Numbered from the stretch's first letter, positions 18,497 through 26,892 are shown. The stretch is 44,229 nt of DNA from an uncultured Clostridia bacterium (GCA_944387375.1 CALXEQ010000011.1:1-44229); one strand, 5' to 3'. A program made the numbers and translations. The notes: generated by a model from the letters alone, not told the origin.

Positions 18497-18525
18497 AATT
18501 TATCATAGGAAAACTCAAAAGTCAA
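18497..18525 (-). promoter_or_regulatory. GH13 gene promoter
   Basis: Minus strand TTGACT (18525-18520), 17-base spacer, TAAATT (18502-18497). The two hexamers equal those of the histidine kinase promoter. Confidence 0.55.
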
Positions 18526-18552
18526 CAAATTTTGACATAAAAGTGTAAAATA

Positions 18553-18578
18553 AAAAAACAGCTTTTAAAAGCTGTTTT
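18553..18578 (-). terminator. Terminator of tyrosine kinase operon
   Basis: AAAACAGCTTTT / AAAAGCTGTTTT palindrome overlapping the stop codon, with a T run on the minus strand. Confidence 0.8.
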
Positions 18579-19326
18579 AGGAAATATTTTTTAATTTTGA
18601 ATTGTCAATTTTTATAATTTTATTATTATTGTATTTAGTATAATCTTTAGTATATTCTTTTAGTTTATCTATAGGCATTTTATTTATTACTACACCTAAT
18701 ATACTACCACCCATACTTATAATTTTCTTTTTAGTTTCTACTATTGATTCTCTTTTAGTTTTTCCTATTGCACAGACTACAATTACACTGTCTGCTTTAT
18801 TACATAAAATCATGCTATCAGTAACTATGTTAATTGGTGGAGCATCAAATAATATAATATCAAATTCACTTTTTAATTTTTCTAATATAATATCAAATTG
18901 TTTGTTTTCAAGAAGTTCTGATGGCTTTGAAGGAAATAAACCAGAAGGTATTACAAATAGATTATCTATTTGCGTTTTAAAAATTACTTTTTTTAATTCT
19001 TCATCTAAATTTGGATTGTCAATAGTTATTTTTGAATTATCTAAAATATTTGCAAGCCCATAAGAATTATCCAAAGAAAATATATTAGCTTGTCTACCCT
19101 TTCTTAAATCTGCATCTATTATTAATACTTTTTGTTTAGATTGCGTAAACGCTATAGCAAGATTTGATACAACCCAACTTTTTCCTTCTTCTATTGATGA
19201 ACTAGTAATCAAGAACACTTTATCATGATTTTTAGTCATCTTATATGTAATACTAGTTCTTAATGTTCTAATAGCTTCTGAAACGGGAGATTTAGGAGCT
19301 TCATGTATTATTAGATCTTTTTTCAT
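18577..19326 (-). CDS. CpsD/CapB-type bacterial tyrosine kinase
   Basis: 249 residues of the BY-kinase family. Visible are the N-terminal EAIRTLRTSI motif, Walker A IEEGKSWVVSNLA, Walker A' VLIIDADLRKG, Walker B ILFDAPPI and a C-terminal tyrosine cluster (YTKDYTKY) that is the usual autophosphorylation site. The Walker A reads EEGKSW where GEGKST/S is usual. Such kinases pair with a membrane adaptor and control capsule or exopolysaccharide export. The adaptor is encoded just upstream (11-base gap), but no glycosyltransferase, Wzx or Wzy gene follows. Confidence 0.92.
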   Translation of the reverse strand: MKKDLIIHEAPKSPVSEAIRTLRTSITYKMTKNHDKVFLITSSSIEEGKSWVVSNLAIAFTQSKQKVLIIDADLRKGRQANIFSLDNSYGLANILDNSKITIDNPNLDEELKKVIFKTQIDNLFVIPSGLFPSKPSELLENKQFDIILEKLKSEFDIILFDAPPINIVTDSMILCNKADSVIVVCAIGKTKRESIVETKKKIISMGGSILGVVINKMPIDKLKEYTKDYTKYNNNKIIKIDNSKLKNIS

Positions 19327-19337
19327 AAAATCACCTC

Positions 19338-20039
19338 TTATTCTTTAATTTCTGGAATAACTGCAAGAACTTCTAAATTTAATAGTTCTTCAACTTCCTC
19401 TTTAGACTTTATTCTTGTATCAAAATAAAATATTAAAAATAATATACCACAACAAGCTATCCCACCAATACCAGCAAAAATAATACCGTTTTTAATATAA
19501 TTTACGTTATATGGGCTATTACTTGCAATAGCTGTATCTATAGTAGTTACATTTTCTATATTGTATATTTCTTTAATTTTTACTTTAAATACTTCTGTTA
19601 TAGAATTTGCAATTTGAGCCGCAATTTGTGGATCTTTATTTGATACAGAAATTTTTAACATTTCTGTATCATCTTTTGCACTTACTGATACGTTAGACAT
19701 AAGCTCATTTTCACTAATATTTAGATTAAGTTCATTTATTACTTGCTCTGCTACTGTTCTACTTTTCATTATCTCACTATATGTAGATATTAACTTTTGA
19801 TTTAATGTTACATCATTTTGTGTGATAGAGTTTGATGAAGCCTCAGTAGTACCATTTTCTATTAGTGTAGTGTCTTCTGGTTTTGAAAGTACAACTGTAC
19901 TATATGAAGAATACATAGGAGTAACCATATATTTTGTATATAACATACCTATTATACCGCATATAATCACAGATAATATAACAAATATTTTCTTTTTGAA
20001 AATATAATAAAAAATTTCTTTTAAATCTATTTCTTCCAT
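19338..20039 (-). CDS. Wzz/CapA-like membrane adaptor of the tyrosine kinase
   Basis: 233 residues from ATG 20039 (start MEEIDLKEIFYYIFKKK), preceded by GGTGATATT; an upstream in-frame ATG at 20087 has no RBS and adds a spurious leader. Two transmembrane helices, IFVILSVIICGIIGMLY near the start and GIIFAGIGGIACCGILFLIF near the end, bracket an extracellular region with the Wzz-type motif YSSYSTVVLSKPED. The C-terminal tail FDTRIKSKEEVEELLNLEVLAVIPEI is the typical kinase-activating juxtamembrane segment. Together with the next gene it forms a split Wzz/BY-kinase pair. Confidence 0.9.
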   Translation of the reverse strand: MEEIDLKEIFYYIFKKKIFVILSVIICGIIGMLYTKYMVTPMYSSYSTVVLSKPEDTTLIENGTTEASSNSITQNDVTLNQKLISTYSEIMKSRTVAEQVINELNLNISENELMSNVSVSAKDDTEMLKISVSNKDPQIAAQIANSITEVFKVKIKEIYNIENVTTIDTAIASNSPYNVNYIKNGIIFAGIGGIACCGILFLIFYFDTRIKSKEEVEELLNLEVLAVIPEIKE

Positions 20040-20231
20040 AATATCACCGATATAACAATTATATAATAAAAAAAATAAAATTTTCAATAATGTATAAAAT
20101 ATAAAATAAAAATAATATTTTGTAATAGAAATAGATAAATTATTTTATATTGTCTTGATAATAAAACTTTTGTCTAAAATATAGCTTTAGATTTTTTAAG
20201 TAGTATAATTTAGAAAAGTTGGAGGGATATT

Positions 20232-20696
20232 ATGGAAAAGGTAGAATATATATATGATTTTATTGTAAAAACAAAATTTGAATATTTTATATCTGATGCT
20301 TTAAGAGATATAAATATAATTGATTTTGCAATTTTAAGTTCAGATGTAACATATAAAACTAATATATATAATAAGATGAAAGAAAAATATAATTTTGATT
20401 TAGAAAGAATTGGATATACCAAAGCATTAGATTTAATGACTAGTAGCTACACTTCAAGTAACTTATCTGAGGAGTCAGTAATTAGAAATAGTTTAAGCAT
20501 ATTAAGAAAGTGGATAATAAGATGTAGTGGATATATGTGTGTAAAAAAGATAGCAGAAGAAAATGTTGTAGATGGTATTGATATGTATATGAAAAAGTAT
20601 GCTATAACTGATGATATTGTGGATATAAATGCATTAAATGAAAGATTAAATGATATAGATGAAGATATATTGTCTTGTCTTAGAAATAGTATATAG
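20232..20696 (+). CDS. Unknown helical protein, paralogue A
   Basis: 154 residues, cytoplasmic, no known domain recognised. The motif ISDALRDINIIDFAIL...DVTYK in the first third corresponds to ISEIIKDIILIDGAIV...DTNYK in the next gene, and LRKWIIRCSG to IKVFLIRIAG, so the two genes are tandem paralogues. Strong RBS GGAGGG. A leading role for conserved Asp and Tyr residues is possible, but no activity can be proposed. Confidence 0.7.
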   Translation: MEKVEYIYDFIVKTKFEYFISDALRDINIIDFAILSSDVTYKTNIYNKMKEKYNFDLERIGYTKALDLMTSSYTSSNLSEESVIRNSLSILRKWIIRCSGYMCVKKIAEENVVDGIDMYMKKYAITDDIVDINALNERLNDIDEDILSCLRNSI

Positions 20697-20705
20697 GAGG
20701 ATGTT

Positions 20706-21122
20706 ATGGAAAAATCAGAAGAAATTTTAGAAAAAATTAGAGAAAATAAAGATTCAAAAATAAGTGAAATAATAAAAGATATAATATTAATAGATGGAGC
20801 TATTGTAGATAATGATACAAATTATAAAGAAAAGAATATATTTTTGCTAGAGAAAAAATATAAAGAAAAGTTAGATAAATTATTTTATAATATAGTAAAA
20901 GAAGATGTTAAAGAAAAAGTTGAAGAAAATGTTGAAAGTAAAAATAAATATTATAATACAAAACTTGGAACAATAAAGGTGTTTTTGATAAGAATAGCAG
21001 GACTTGAAACTTTAGGTGAGAATAATATTTTTGGGATGATAGATTTAAGTAAACAGTATGACAAAGAGAAGATATATAAAATTTTAGAAAAGTTAGATGT
21101 ATTTTTAGCAGAAAACATATAA
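20706..21122 (+). CDS. Unknown helical protein, paralogue B
   Basis: 138 residues, Lys/Glu-rich, soluble and helical. It follows paralogue A by nine bases with AGGAGG and shares its two main motifs (see that entry), with lower similarity elsewhere. Likely cotranscribed, possibly a heteromeric pair. Function unknown. Confidence 0.7.
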   Translation: MEKSEEILEKIRENKDSKISEIIKDIILIDGAIVDNDTNYKEKNIFLLEKKYKEKLDKLFYNIVKEDVKEKVEENVESKNKYYNTKLGTIKVFLIRIAGLETLGENNIFGMIDLSKQYDKEKIYKILEKLDVFLAENI

Positions 21123-21125
21123 AAC

Positions 21126-21154
21126 TTGTACAATTAGTTAATTCTTGGTATTAT
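21126..21154 (+). promoter_or_regulatory. Promoter of SDR gene
   Basis: TTGTAC (21126-21131), 17 bases, TATTAT (21149-21154), then GGGGGAAG as RBS. Confidence 0.6.
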
Positions 21155-21172
21155 TAAATAGGGGGAAGAAAT

Positions 21173-21925
21173 ATGGCAAAAAGAGCTTTAATAACAGGTG
21201 CTTCTTCCGGGATTGGGAGAGATATTGCAAAAGAGCTTGCAAAAAGAGGATATGATTTAATAGTAGTAGCAAGAACAAAAGAAAAATTAGAAGAATTAAA
21301 AAATGAAGTGGACGTTAATGTTGAAGTAATACCAATGGATATTAGTATAAAAGAAAATTGCATTGAATTATTTAATAGGGTAGGATATGTAGATATTCTT
21401 GTAAATAATGCTGGTTTTGGAGTTTTTGGAAGATTTATAACTACAGATTTAGACAGAGAAATCCAACTTATTAATACAAATATTATGGCAGTTCACATTC
21501 TTACAAAGCTATTTTTAAAAGAAATGATAAAGAAAGATAGTGGATATATATTAAATGTATCGTCAATTGCTGGTCATCTTCCAGGACCTCTTATGGATGC
21601 ATATTATGCATCTAAATCATATGTATTTGTACTTTCTGAATCAATAAATGAAGAATTAAAAAAAGATAAGTTAAATGTAAAAGTTGGTACTTTAAATCCA
21701 GGACCTGTTAGAACAAATTTTAATAATGTTGCAAATATTAAATTTAGTATGAATTCTTTATCTAGTGATTATGTTGCAAAATATACAGTAGATAAGATAC
21801 TTTCAGGTAAAACAGATATTACGCCTGGAATAGATATAAAAATACTTAGGGTGCTTGCAAAATTAATACCGGATAATATTTTAAGTAAATTTGTTTATGT
21901 AAGACAAAAAAGAAAAGAAAAATAG
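21173..21925 (+). CDS. Short-chain dehydrogenase/reductase
   Basis: 250 residues of the classical SDR family: TGASSGIGRDIAKELA (TGxxxGxG cofactor site), NNAGFGVFG (NNAG), catalytic Ser in NVSSIAGHLPG and YYASKSYV (YxxxK). Resembles the DltE/YqjQ-like group (COG0300), which use NAD(P)H on unknown substrates. It has its own promoter and terminator. Substrate not deducible. Confidence 0.92.
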   Translation: MAKRALITGASSGIGRDIAKELAKRGYDLIVVARTKEKLEELKNEVDVNVEVIPMDISIKENCIELFNRVGYVDILVNNAGFGVFGRFITTDLDREIQLINTNIMAVHILTKLFLKEMIKKDSGYILNVSSIAGHLPGPLMDAYYASKSYVFVLSESINEELKKDKLNVKVGTLNPGPVRTNFNNVANIKFSMNSLSSDYVAKYTVDKILSGKTDITPGIDIKILRVLAKLIPDNILSKFVYVRQKRKEK

Positions 21926-21933
21926 TGTTATGT

Positions 21934-21972
21934 AGAGGATATCATTAGCTATATTAATGATGTCTTCTTTTT
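21934..21972 (+). terminator. Terminator after SDR gene
   Basis: GAGGATATCATTA and TAATGATGTCTTC pair with two wobbles around GCTATAT, followed by seven T. Confidence 0.75.
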
Positions 21973-22051
21973 TTATTTTATTTGTGATATAATACAATAA
22001 CTTATTGTTTGCGTATTTAGATAATAATTTAATTTAAGGAGGTGTGTATAT

Positions 22052-22535
22052 ATGAGTAATATTTTATTAGATGCATATTATATTATTTCTGTATATCAAA
22101 AAGAAGGGAAGACAATCAATTCTGTAAAATTAAATGCACTATTATATTTAGCAGACGCACATTGTATGTGTATATATGACGATGAAGGTCTATACGAAGA
22201 AGGATTTTTAGTAGATGGGTTTCGGCATATATAATAAAAATTTATTTGGAGTATTATATTATAATCCTTTTGAAGATATAATGATTGATTCAAATAAAAT
22301 AAAGCTCGGTCAAAAAATATCTGAACAATCAAAAAGTATAATAGACATTATAATATTTAATTTTGGTAAGTTTTCATCAAGTTTTTTAAATGGATTAATA
22401 TGTAGTGGATGTTCACCTATAGCTGAAATTATGTCTGATCCAGAAAAACTAAAAGAAAACTTAACTAATGACAAAATTATTTCTAGAGAATTGACAAAGT
22501 TGTGGTATGAAAAAGAAATATTAATGGAAATTTAG
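22052..22535 (+). CDS. SocA/Panacea-like (DUF4065-type) protein, frame shifts +1 at TTT CGG
   Basis: RBS AAGGAGG precedes ATG 22052. Frame 0 gives 60 codons ending at TAA 22232-22234. The +1 frame is open from TTC 22221 to 22535, so the joined product is about 160 residues: LLDAYYIISVYQKEG...VKLNALLYLADAHC, as at the start of Panacea/SocA antitoxin-like domains, then GFLVDG-F-GIYNKNLFGV. The join is GGG TTT CGG CAT ATA TAA, where a slip of Phe-tRNA from TTT to TTC puts GGC next. This is the same TTT CGG site as at 14358. An ATG at 22215 could start the second part alone but has no RBS. Family assignment moderate; a partner toxin is not seen next to it. Confidence 0.6.
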
Positions 22536-22574
22536 GTATTTATTTTTTTTACAAAATGTGATATATTTTTTTAC

Positions 22575-23219
22575 ATGAGAGTAGAAGAATTAAATAAATA
22601 TTATGATAAATTACAGTTAGAATATGGCGAGCCAACACTTTGTTCAATATATAATGGAGGATGTCAAAAAAATCCAGATGTGTGCTTTGTATTTATGAAT
22701 CCAACAGGAAGAAATGTTGCATCAACAAAAGAATGGAAAGGAATTAGAGCACCTTGGATTGGTACAAAAAACATTTGGAAATTATATTATAATATAGGAA
22801 TAATAGAAAAAGATTTATTTGACGATATATTAGCTAAAAAGCCAAGTGATTGGACTGAAGAATTTGCAAAATATGTTTATGATACATTAAGTAAAAATAA
22901 AGTATATGTAACTAATCTTGGAAAATGTACACAAATAGATGCAAGGCCTCTGCCAGATAGAGTATTAAAGCAATATTTGGAATTGCTGTATAATGAGATT
23001 GACATTGTTAGACCCAAAAAAATTATAGTTTTCGGTAATCAAGTAAGTAGTATTTTTCTAAACCAAAAAATATGTGTGAAATCTGTTAGAAAGCAGGAGT
23101 TTAAAGTAAATATCAAAGATAACGAGTATAGTGTATATCCTGTATTTTATCCGATTGGAAATGGAATGAGAAATATAGACTTAGCTATAGAAGACTTAAA
23201 GTATATATTAAAAAACTAG
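22575..23219 (+). CDS. Uracil-DNA glycosylase-family-like protein
   Basis: 214 residues with the UDG-superfamily outline: CFVFMNPTGRNVAS at the position of the first active-site motif, a central IIVFGNQVSS strand-loop, and YPVFYPIGNGMRN at the place of the C-terminal DNA-intercalation loop. The first motif lacks the usual GEAPG, so this is a divergent member and may act on another base or have no glycosylase activity. The ATG has no RBS; a GATATA -10-like element lies 11 bases before it, so the mRNA could be leaderless. Confidence 0.7.
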   Translation: MRVEELNKYYDKLQLEYGEPTLCSIYNGGCQKNPDVCFVFMNPTGRNVASTKEWKGIRAPWIGTKNIWKLYYNIGIIEKDLFDDILAKKPSDWTEEFAKYVYDTLSKNKVYVTNLGKCTQIDARPLPDRVLKQYLELLYNEIDIVRPKKIIVFGNQVSSIFLNQKICVKSVRKQEFKVNIKDNEYSVYPVFYPIGNGMRNIDLAIEDLKYILKN

Positions 23220-23240
23220 GAAGATATTCTTCCTAGTTTT
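23212..23240. terminator. Bidirectional terminator
   Basis: AAAACTAGGAAGA (23212-23224), loop TAT, TCTTCCTAGTTTT (23228-23240), between two converging genes and overlapping both ends. Confidence 0.85.
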
Positions 23241-23778
23241 ATTGCTTTCTAGATAATAAATATATAGATTCTACTATATTAAATATTTCAGATATAAGTA
23301 GTATTATACCAGCAATTGTTGTAAGAGCTACCATTGAAGCGAATGGATTTACTAAAATTAGTATACCAAAAAGCAAATGTCCTATAGCACTTAAAAGCAT
23401 AAGTCCCCATGCAGGAGATGAAAGAGATTTTAAATTAAAAGCAAATTGAAATTTTATTATAAATTGAATTATAAGCCAAGCACCAATTATTATTGCTAAA
23501 AATTCATTTAATATTGAAGGTTTAAATATTAAGAATATACCAAGTATTGTATATATAGTACCTTCTATAAGTTCTGTGCTTATCGATCTAAATTCTTTAT
23601 CTGAAGTAAAATATGATACTATATGTATAATTCCAGATAAAGCAAGAAACACACCAATAACAATAACCATAAAGTTAAGAGATGCTTGTGGACTAAAAAT
23701 TAAACATAGTGAAAAAACAATTAAAAGTATTGATGTAGCAATAGACATTTTTTCATATTTTTTTATATTATTTAACAT
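23239..23778 (-). CDS. HdeD-family (DUF308) membrane protein
   Basis: 179 residues with six predicted transmembrane helices in three repeated pairs (IVFSLCLIFSP, IYTILGIFLIFKPS, LFGILILVNPF), each with the DUF308 pattern of a helix ending in a short Asn/Ser-Pro turn. HdeD in E. coli is linked to acid resistance; clostridial relatives are uncharacterised. RBS GGAGGTAAAAAATA lies before the ATG. Family assignment firm, role unknown. Confidence 0.88.
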   Translation of the reverse strand: MLNNIKKYEKMSIATSILLIVFSLCLIFSPQASLNFMVIVIGVFLALSGIIHIVSYFTSDKEFRSISTELIEGTIYTILGIFLIFKPSILNEFLAIIIGAWLIIQFIIKFQFAFNLKSLSSPAWGLMLLSAIGHLLFGILILVNPFASMVALTTIAGIILLISEIFNIVESIYLLSRKQ

Positions 23779-23920
23779 TATTTTTTACCTCCTATTTTTA
23801 ATAAAATATTATCATATAAGTATAAATAATTCAATATTGAAAAGCATGTAAAACTATGCTAAAATATTCATATAATTATATAAAGTAATCTACTAATTAA
23901 TATTAAAGGAGGTGCTATTT

Positions 23921-24721
23921 ATGAATATACAAATTATGTATAATAATAATAGTAAAATTGAAGCACGAATTTTGAAAAGTAAATTATTATCTAATGGATT
24001 TAATTTAGTAGATAGTTTAGCAGATTTAGTTATAATTATTGGTGGAGATGGTACATTTTTAAATTCAATAAGAAAATTAAATTATAATCCTCTTCCTTTA
24101 TATATTGGAGTAAACTGTGGAAATTTAGGGTACCTACAAGATATATCATGTGCACAAATAGATAAGATAATAACTTATTTGAAAGAAAATAAAAATAATA
24201 TAAGCACTGATAAAATAAGTAAATTTTCTATTGCTAAAATTTCATATATATATGAAAATAATAAAGTAATAACAGATAATGCAATTAATGAATTGCAAGT
24301 AGTAGGTAAAAAATATAGAAGAATTGAATTTGAACTTAATGATTTAATAGATTTCAAAGAAAAAATTGTTTCATCTGGAATAGTATTTGCAACACCTTTA
24401 GGTTCTACAGCATATAACAAAAGTTTAGGTGGTCCTATTCTTTGTGAAGGAATAGATGCTATATGTGCAACATTATTTGCACCAATACAGAATAACAAGA
24501 CTAAAGATTATATAACTAATTCTTTAGTTGGAAATAAATTTGGAATAAAACTTTTATCTAGTTTAGATGATGTTGAAATCTTTATTGATGGACAGCAAGT
24601 AGATGTTGATTTTAAAGGTTTAAAGGAAATTAATGTAGAAATTGATACCAAGAAATTATATAAGCTAAATCTATATGAAAAAACATATAGTAGAAATATG
24701 TTTGAAAAAATGATAAAATGA
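23921..24721 (+). CDS. nadK: NAD kinase
   Basis: 266 residues. Phosphorylates NAD to NADP in the cytoplasm. The diagnostic motifs are IIIGGDGTFLNS (residues 38-49), NCGNLGYLQD, ELQVVGKK (the usual NE/D) and ATPLGSTAYNKSLGGPI. The ATG at 23921 is eight bases from GGAGG; an in-frame GTG nine bases upstream overlaps the RBS and is not used. It has its own terminator. Confidence 0.95.
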   Translation: MNIQIMYNNNSKIEARILKSKLLSNGFNLVDSLADLVIIIGGDGTFLNSIRKLNYNPLPLYIGVNCGNLGYLQDISCAQIDKIITYLKENKNNISTDKISKFSIAKISYIYENNKVITDNAINELQVVGKKYRRIEFELNDLIDFKEKIVSSGIVFATPLGSTAYNKSLGGPILCEGIDAICATLFAPIQNNKTKDYITNSLVGNKFGIKLLSSLDDVEIFIDGQQVDVDFKGLKEINVEIDTKKLYKLNLYEKTYSRNMFEKMIK

Positions 24722-24751
24722 CTCTTAATAAAAAATTAAGGGTTATTTTTT
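24721..24751 (+). terminator. Terminator after nadK
   Basis: ACTCTTAAT / ATTAAGGGT with one wobble, loop of five A, followed by ATTTTTT. Confidence 0.75.
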
Positions 24752-24798
24752 ATATTATTTTGGATATAATAAAAACTAGTGATAATTATGTAAGTTGT

Positions 24799-24827
24799 TT
24801 GACTTTGAAACTTAAATGTGATAATAT
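24799..24827 (+). promoter_or_regulatory. Promoter of the phosphatase-rpiB-tagO operon
   Basis: TTGACT (24799-24804), 17 bases, TAATAT (24822-24827). Confidence 0.65.
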
Positions 24828-24857
24828 ATTTTTGTATATTTAATTGGAGGATACACT

Positions 24858-25316
24858 ATGAAAAAAATTATGTTTGTATGTACTGGAAATATTTGCAGAA
24901 GTGCTATGGGACATCATTATATGCAAAAGAGATTATATGATTTAAAAAGAGAAAATGATATAGTTGTCTCATCTTGTGGTACATCTGCTGTAAATGGTGA
25001 TGTATCAACAAAAAATGCGATACTTGCAATGAAGGAGTATGGTGTTGATTTATCTAATCACAGAGCTACAAGCGTATTTGATATAGATATAATAAATTAT
25101 GATTTAATACTTTGTATGACAGAACAACATAAATATAATGTTTTAGCGTATTTTCCAAATTTAAAAGAAAAAGTATTCACACTTAAAGAATATGTATTAG
25201 GAAAAGATATAAAAAATATAGATATAGATGATCCATGGGGATATAATTTAAGTATATATAAATCATGTGCAAAGGAAATTGTTGATTGTGTGGATAAACT
25301 TCTAGAAAAGATATAA
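24858..25316 (+). CDS. Low-molecular-weight protein tyrosine phosphatase
   Basis: 152 residues. The P-loop CTGNICRSA near the N-terminus (C-x5-R-S) and the acid motif DIDDPWGYN (DPWG) identify the LMW-PTP fold. The residue after the Asn is Ile as in tyrosine-specific enzymes; the arginine phosphatase YwlE has Thr there, so a tyrosine-phosphatase role is more likely. A candidate substrate is the CpsD-type kinase at 18577 (inference). It is first in an operon with rpiB (13-base gap) and the TagO-like gene, an arrangement also seen in Bacillus-Clostridium relatives. Confidence 0.92.
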   Translation: MKKIMFVCTGNICRSAMGHHYMQKRLYDLKRENDIVVSSCGTSAVNGDVSTKNAILAMKEYGVDLSNHRATSVFDIDIINYDLILCMTEQHKYNVLAYFPNLKEKVFTLKEYVLGKDIKNIDIDDPWGYNLSIYKSCAKEIVDCVDKLLEKI

Positions 25317-25329
25317 AGGAAGTGTATAT

Positions 25330-25797
25330 ATGATAGTAATTGGATCAGATCATACAGGAATAGAACTAAAAAAAAGAATAATTAGTTATTTAAAGCAAAA
25401 AAATATAGATGTTATAGACGTTACTAATTTTGAAGATCAAACAGGTGATGATTATCCAGATATTGGATATATAGTATGTAAAAACGTACTTGATAAAAAT
25501 TGTTTGGGAATAGCTATTTGTGGAACAGGTATTGGGATATCTATAGCGTGTAATAAGGTAAATGGAATAAGAGCTTCTGTATGTACAGATAAGTATATGG
25601 CTCAAATGACAAGACAAGATAATGATGCAAACGTATTATGTTTGGGAGCAAGACTTGAAAATGTAGAGATAGAAGAAATAGTTGATGCATTTATATCAAC
25701 AAAATTTGCAGGTGGAAGACATCAAAGAAGATTAGACAAAATAAAGAAAATAGAAAAGAGCCAAAAGGATGGTGTAGAATATGGCGATAGTTTATAG
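25330..25797 (+). CDS. rpiB: Ribose-5-phosphate isomerase B
   Basis: 155 residues. Interconverts ribose 5-phosphate and ribulose 5-phosphate. Motifs: GSDHTGIELK at the start (usually DHAG/DHGG), CGTGIGISIACNKVNGIRAS with the catalytic Cys and the phosphate loop, and NDANVLCLGAR. RBS AAGGAAG. Its last codons overlap the start of the next gene by 17 bases, so translation is coupled. Confidence 0.94.
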   Translation: MIVIGSDHTGIELKKRIISYLKQKNIDVIDVTNFEDQTGDDYPDIGYIVCKNVLDKNCLGIAICGTGIGISIACNKVNGIRASVCTDKYMAQMTRQDNDANVLCLGARLENVEIEEIVDAFISTKFAGGRHQRRLDKIKKIEKSQKDGVEYGDSL

Positions 25798-26854
25798 TAT
25801 AGTTGTAATAGCTTTTGTCTGCTGTATTATATTAACACCATTTGTTATATCTATGTGTAAAAAACATGGACTTGTAGATGTTCCAAAAGATAGTCGAAGG
25901 GTACATTCAAAGCCAATGCCTAGGTGTGGAGGAATTGCAATATTTGTGTCTTCAATGGTTGCAATGTTTATATATTATATAATTACTAAAGATGTTGAAT
26001 CAATAGCTTTTAATAGACAGTTTTATGGTTATTTGATTGGTGCAATTTTAATATTTATAATGGGAATAATAGATGATATATTTACGTTAAAAGCAAGGTA
26101 CAAAGCTATATTTGAATTTACTGCTATTTTTATTGTATTTATGTTTGGGGTAAGAATTGAAAATATAGGAAGTATTAACTTAGGTGTATTTTCACTACCA
26201 GTTACTTTTTTATGGATTATAACGGTATTAAATGCTATGAATTTAATTGATGGTCTTGATGGGCTTGCAGCAGGACTTACTTCGATTTCAGCACTATCAC
26301 TACTTATGCTATTTATATCTACTTCTTCAAGCTTAGAAGCAATTATAATAACAGCAGCAATTGCTGGAGCTGGAATTGGATTTTTACCATATAATTTTAA
26401 TCCAGCAAAGACATTTATGGGAGATTGTAGTTCAAACTTTTTAGGATTTACAATGGCATGTGTTACAATACTTGGATTTTCTAGAGGATATACTACAGTT
26501 GAATATTTAGCACCTGTACTTATACTTGGTGTACCAATATTTGATACGATTTTTGCAATGGTAAGAAGAGCTATAAAAAGAAGACCTTTATTTGCACCTG
26601 ATGGAGGACATGTACATCATAGATTAATAAAAGCTGGTTTTACACAAAGACAAGCAGTATTAATACTTTATACAGTTACAAGTACTTTATGTATAATAGC
26701 TATTTCATTAATAACGCAAGATATTTGGAAACTTGCATTACTTGTTGGAATGTCAACAATATTTATTGTTTTATGGATAGCAAGTATGATTAAAAATAGA
26801 GAAATAAAATCAGATAATACAGTAAGTAGTAATTTTAAAGTAAATAATACTTAA
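25781..26854 (+). CDS. tagO: UDP-GlcNAc:undecaprenyl-phosphate GlcNAc-1-phosphate transferase (WecA/TagO type)
   Basis: 357 residues with about ten or eleven membrane helices. Family motifs are MGIIDDIF (DDxxD-like metal site), NLIDGLDGLAAG, FMGDCSSNFLGF and the cytoplasmic loop GGHVHHRL (HxHH), which marks WecA/TagO rather than MraY. It links GlcNAc-1-P to undecaprenyl phosphate in the membrane and so starts wall teichoic acid or other glycopolymer synthesis. The ATG lies within the end of rpiB. Confidence 0.93.
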   Translation: MAIVYSIVVIAFVCCIILTPFVISMCKKHGLVDVPKDSRRVHSKPMPRCGGIAIFVSSMVAMFIYYIITKDVESIAFNRQFYGYLIGAILIFIMGIIDDIFTLKARYKAIFEFTAIFIVFMFGVRIENIGSINLGVFSLPVTFLWIITVLNAMNLIDGLDGLAAGLTSISALSLLMLFISTSSSLEAIIITAAIAGAGIGFLPYNFNPAKTFMGDCSSNFLGFTMACVTILGFSRGYTTVEYLAPVLILGVPIFDTIFAMVRRAIKRRPLFAPDGGHVHHRLIKAGFTQRQAVLILYTVTSTLCIIAISLITQDIWKLALLVGMSTIFIVLWIASMIKNREIKSDNTVSSNFKVNNT

Positions 26855-26892
26855 AAATATACATATAATTTAAATGAAGGGAGATAATATAA

